From an uncultured Kordiimonas sp. (lineage in GTDB: Bacteria; Pseudomonadota; Alphaproteobacteria; Sphingomonadales; Kordiimonadaceae): DNA of 64,000 nt. Of this stretch, positions 62,236 through 64,000 are shown in pieces. The position numbers and the translations under genes are program-made. The notes under the pieces were generated by a model. That model was not told the DNA's origin, did no database searches, and saw nothing but the letters and a program-made list of their open reading frames with translations. The stretch is from positions 558,001 to 622,000 of the forward strand of contig CANNEK010000002.1 of assembly GCA_947503625.1 (NCBI GenBank), given 5' to 3'. Each line of letters begins with the position of its first letter. The first letter of the stretch is position 1.

Positions 62236-62994
62236 ATGGCACTGGTACCCGAATCCCTGACGCTATTCATTTTCTGGCTTCTGGTTGGTACAAGTTTTTT
62301 TGGTTCGTTTATTTCAACGGCAGCAGGCATAGGCGGTGGTGTTACCATGCTCGCTGTGATGGCGCAGGTTATGCCGCCATTGGCTCTTATCCCCGTTCAT
62401 GGCCTTGTGCAGCTCGGTTCCAATGTCAGTCGTATGTCCATTATGTTCCGGAACATTGACTGGCGGTTTCTGGCATGGTTTTTCCTCGGTGGTTTGGTGG
62501 GGGCTGCGGTTGGTGTCAAGGTGGTTACCGCCCTGCCAACAACCGTTCTGCAGGCTGTACTCGCGCTGTTCATCCTCTATTCTATCTGGGGGCCGATGCC
62601 GGCAAGAGCCCGTGCTTCCCGCGCAGGTCTGATCATTGGAGGCGGTGTAACCACGCTGGCCAGCATGTTCATTGGTGCCAGCGGCCCGCTGGCGATGGTT
62701 ATCGTGAAAGGCTACAACTATGACCGTTTCACCAAGGTTGGTACCTTCTCTGGCGTAATGGTGGTTCAGCATGGGTTGAAGGGTATCGTGTTTGGTATTG
62801 CCGGCTTTGCGTTCGCGCCGTACCTGCCGCTTGTTGCCTTCATGGTGGGCGCGGGATTTCTTGGTACCATTGTAGGCAAGCAGGTCCTGTTAAAGCAGAA
62901 TGAAAATCATTTTGGTAAAATGCTTGATTTTGTGCTGACGCTGTTGGCGCTCCGGCTCTTGTGGCAGGCTGGTCAGAATTTCTATACAGGCTAG
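62236..62994 (+). CDS. TauE/SafE family transport protein
   Basis: A 252-aa permease with about eight membrane helices in two similar halves. Each half begins with a loop-rich helix: FFGSFISTAAGIGGGVTML and GVTTLASMFIGASGPLA. This family (TSUP) exports or imports sulfite, sulfoacetate or organosulfur anions; the substrate cannot be decided here. AAAGGA lies 5 bases upstream of the ATG. It is followed immediately by a membrane AraC regulator. Confidence 0.88.
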   Translation: MALVPESLTLFIFWLLVGTSFFGSFISTAAGIGGGVTMLAVMAQVMPPLALIPVHGLVQLGSNVSRMSIMFRNIDWRFLAWFFLGGLVGAAVGVKVVTALPTTVLQAVLALFILYSIWGPMPARARASRAGLIIGGGVTTLASMFIGASGPLAMVIVKGYNYDRFTKVGTFSGVMVVQHGLKGIVFGIAGFAFAPYLPLVAFMVGAGFLGTIVGKQVLLKQNENHFGKMLDFVLTLLALRLLWQAGQNFYTG

Positions 62995-62998
62995 CGAC

Positions 62999-64000
62999 AT
63001 GATGTTTCAGTTCACCTTAGCCGATGTTCTTGCGTTGGTCGCCGGTGTTTGTGGGTGTTTCCTAACAGCGCTTCTGGCGACATCCGGAAAAGCCAAGATC
63101 AATTGGCTGGCCGGGTTTACCGGCATATTTGCTGCAGCGATGTTGATGACGGCGATCAAGAGCCAGACCGACAATCCTTTACTTTTTAGGGCTATAAGCT
63201 GGTTCTCATTTTTGAACTACGCGGCTGGGCCATGCCTGTTTCTTTACACGCAATTTGCGATAGGAAAAAAACCCGGAGCGCTCAGCCAGCATTTTTTATT
63301 GGCACTTGCAGTTGCCATATCCTCTCCTTTTGTGCCAGCTTTCATGCTCGGTATGCTTCACTATTTGCTGGTCACTCAGATGTCGGCCTATCTGATTATG
63401 ATCCTGTTGGCATTGCGCGGTCGGCACTTCAGTCTGAAGCAACGCTACTCGAACCTTCAAGGCGTTGATCTTGGCTGGCTGCAAATGATCAGTTGGTGGC
63501 TTTTGGTACTTGTGATTGCAGATGTGGCGTTGTTTCCGCTGTTGACCATCGTTGGTGCAGAAACCGGGCAAGTGCAGACCGTTTTCAATTTTTGCGTTAC
63601 GTTTTACATTATTTGGCTGAGCAAAAGTGCTCTTGGTCAATTGTTTCCGTCATCGCAGGAAAAGAGGCGACCCGCCTATGAAAGGTCCGGGCTGGATGAC
63701 GAGAGCATGGAGGTGTTGGGCGCGGCGCTAGTTGAGGCAGTGGATCATGGCAAGCTATACACGAACCCAACCTTGACACTACGGGAACTTGCCAACGAGG
63801 CGGGAATGGCACCCCACACTGTTTCCGAGGTGTTGAACAGGTCGGTCGGTCAAAGTTTTTACGAATTTATCAATCGTCGACGGGTCGAGGAAGCCAAGGC
63901 GCTTTTGACAGGCACCGGTGGCACCATTCTGGACATTGCTTTTGCCGCAGGATTCAATAACAAGGTTTCCTTCAACAAAGCTTTCAAGGAATATGAAGGC
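62999..64000 (+). CDS. AraC-family regulator with N-terminal membrane domain, partial (cut by window end)
   Basis: Reading from ATG 62999, an open frame of 334 codons runs off the window. The first 215 residues contain about seven membrane helices (LADVLALVAGVCGCFLTALL, LLFRAISWFSFLNYAAGPCLF in part, and others). The C-terminal part has AraC helix-turn-helix 1 (LTLRELANEAGMAPHTVSEVL) and helix 2 (TILDIAFAAGFNNKVSFNKAF), each given in part. The 7TM-plus-AraC plan means a membrane regulator sensing an unknown signal. ATG 63002 is an equally possible start. Confidence 0.85.
   Translation, partial: MMFQFTLADVLALVAGVCGCFLTALLATSGKAKINWLAGFTGIFAAAMLMTAIKSQTDNPLLFRAISWFSFLNYAAGPCLFLYTQFAIGKKPGALSQHFLLALAVAISSPFVPAFMLGMLHYLLVTQMSAYLIMILLALRGRHFSLKQRYSNLQGVDLGWLQMISWWLLVLVIADVALFPLLTIVGAETGQVQTVFNFCVTFYIIWLSKSALGQLFPSSQEKRRPAYERSGLDDESMEVLGAALVEAVDHGKLYTNPTLTLRELANEAGMAPHTVSEVLNRSVGQSFYEFINRRRVEEAKALLTGTGGTILDIAFAAGFNNKVSFNKAFKEYEG

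Overview
The window is a chromosome segment from an alphaproteobacterium and very probably contains the replication origin. The evidence is the order rho-hemJ-hemE / DnaA-box region / PPSR-maf-aroE-coaE-dnaQ, the block mnmE-mnmG-rsmG-parA-parB with three parS-type sites, and the block secB-fxsA-tim44-mltA-smr. All of these are typical of the origin side of alphaproteobacterial chromosomes, and a hemE-linked origin is known from Caulobacter. Secreted proteins, an outer-membrane barrel and Lol/Lpt genes show a Gram-negative envelope. I cannot name the genus; a marine, non-rhizobial lineage is a guess.

Layout. Positions 1-1074: tail of a YraN-like gene, then gshB. 1087-6914 (minus): parB, parA, rsmG, mnmG, mnmE. 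7072-10035 (plus): O6-methylguanine-DNA methyltransferase, then a dienelactone hydrolase / quinone oxidoreductase / alpha-beta hydrolase operon. 10089-13175 (minus): rho, hemJ, hemE. About 13200-13690: putative oriC. 13700-17343 (plus): tightly overlapping PPSR-maf-aroE-coaE-dnaQ. 17346-21709: lepB, then dnaK-dnaJ behind a heat-shock-type promoter. 21765-30653: an accessory block between dnaJ and dapB, with a CadC-like membrane regulator, an AraC regulator with two hydrolases, and a TetR regulator with a palindromic operator facing a secreted beta-helix protein and a diheme cytochrome. 30729-35180: dapB, a DUF350 protein with a secreted serine protease, a secreted NTF2-like protein, DUF2244, and a UbiH-type monooxygenase. 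35427-45537: ftsK, lolA, xthA, an OmpR-type regulator, ribA with an extra N-terminal domain, an L,D-transpeptidase, a YggS protein, a ThiE-like protein, a beta-barrel and a DUF3576 lipoprotein. 45645-49742: leuS-lptE-holA. 49751-54120: a second accessory block with a membrane LuxR/DUF4199 pair, two DJ-1-fold genes back to back, and TetR facing a CPBP protease. 54219-58646: secB, fxsA, tim44, mltA, smr, XRE. 58654-64000: PanE-like reductase, a membrane-anchored unknown, yifB, a TauE-type permease, and a membrane AraC regulator cut by the window end.

Left of the putative origin most genes are on the minus strand and right of it most are on the plus strand, as expected for co-orientation with replication. 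Core genes cover chromosome replication and segregation, tRNA modification, heme synthesis, chaperones, envelope transport and cell division. The least explained parts are the beta-helix/diheme-cytochrome pair with its TetR operator, the membrane-tethered regulators, and the paired DJ-1 genes. No tRNA, rRNA, CRISPR array, insertion sequence or prophage was seen.
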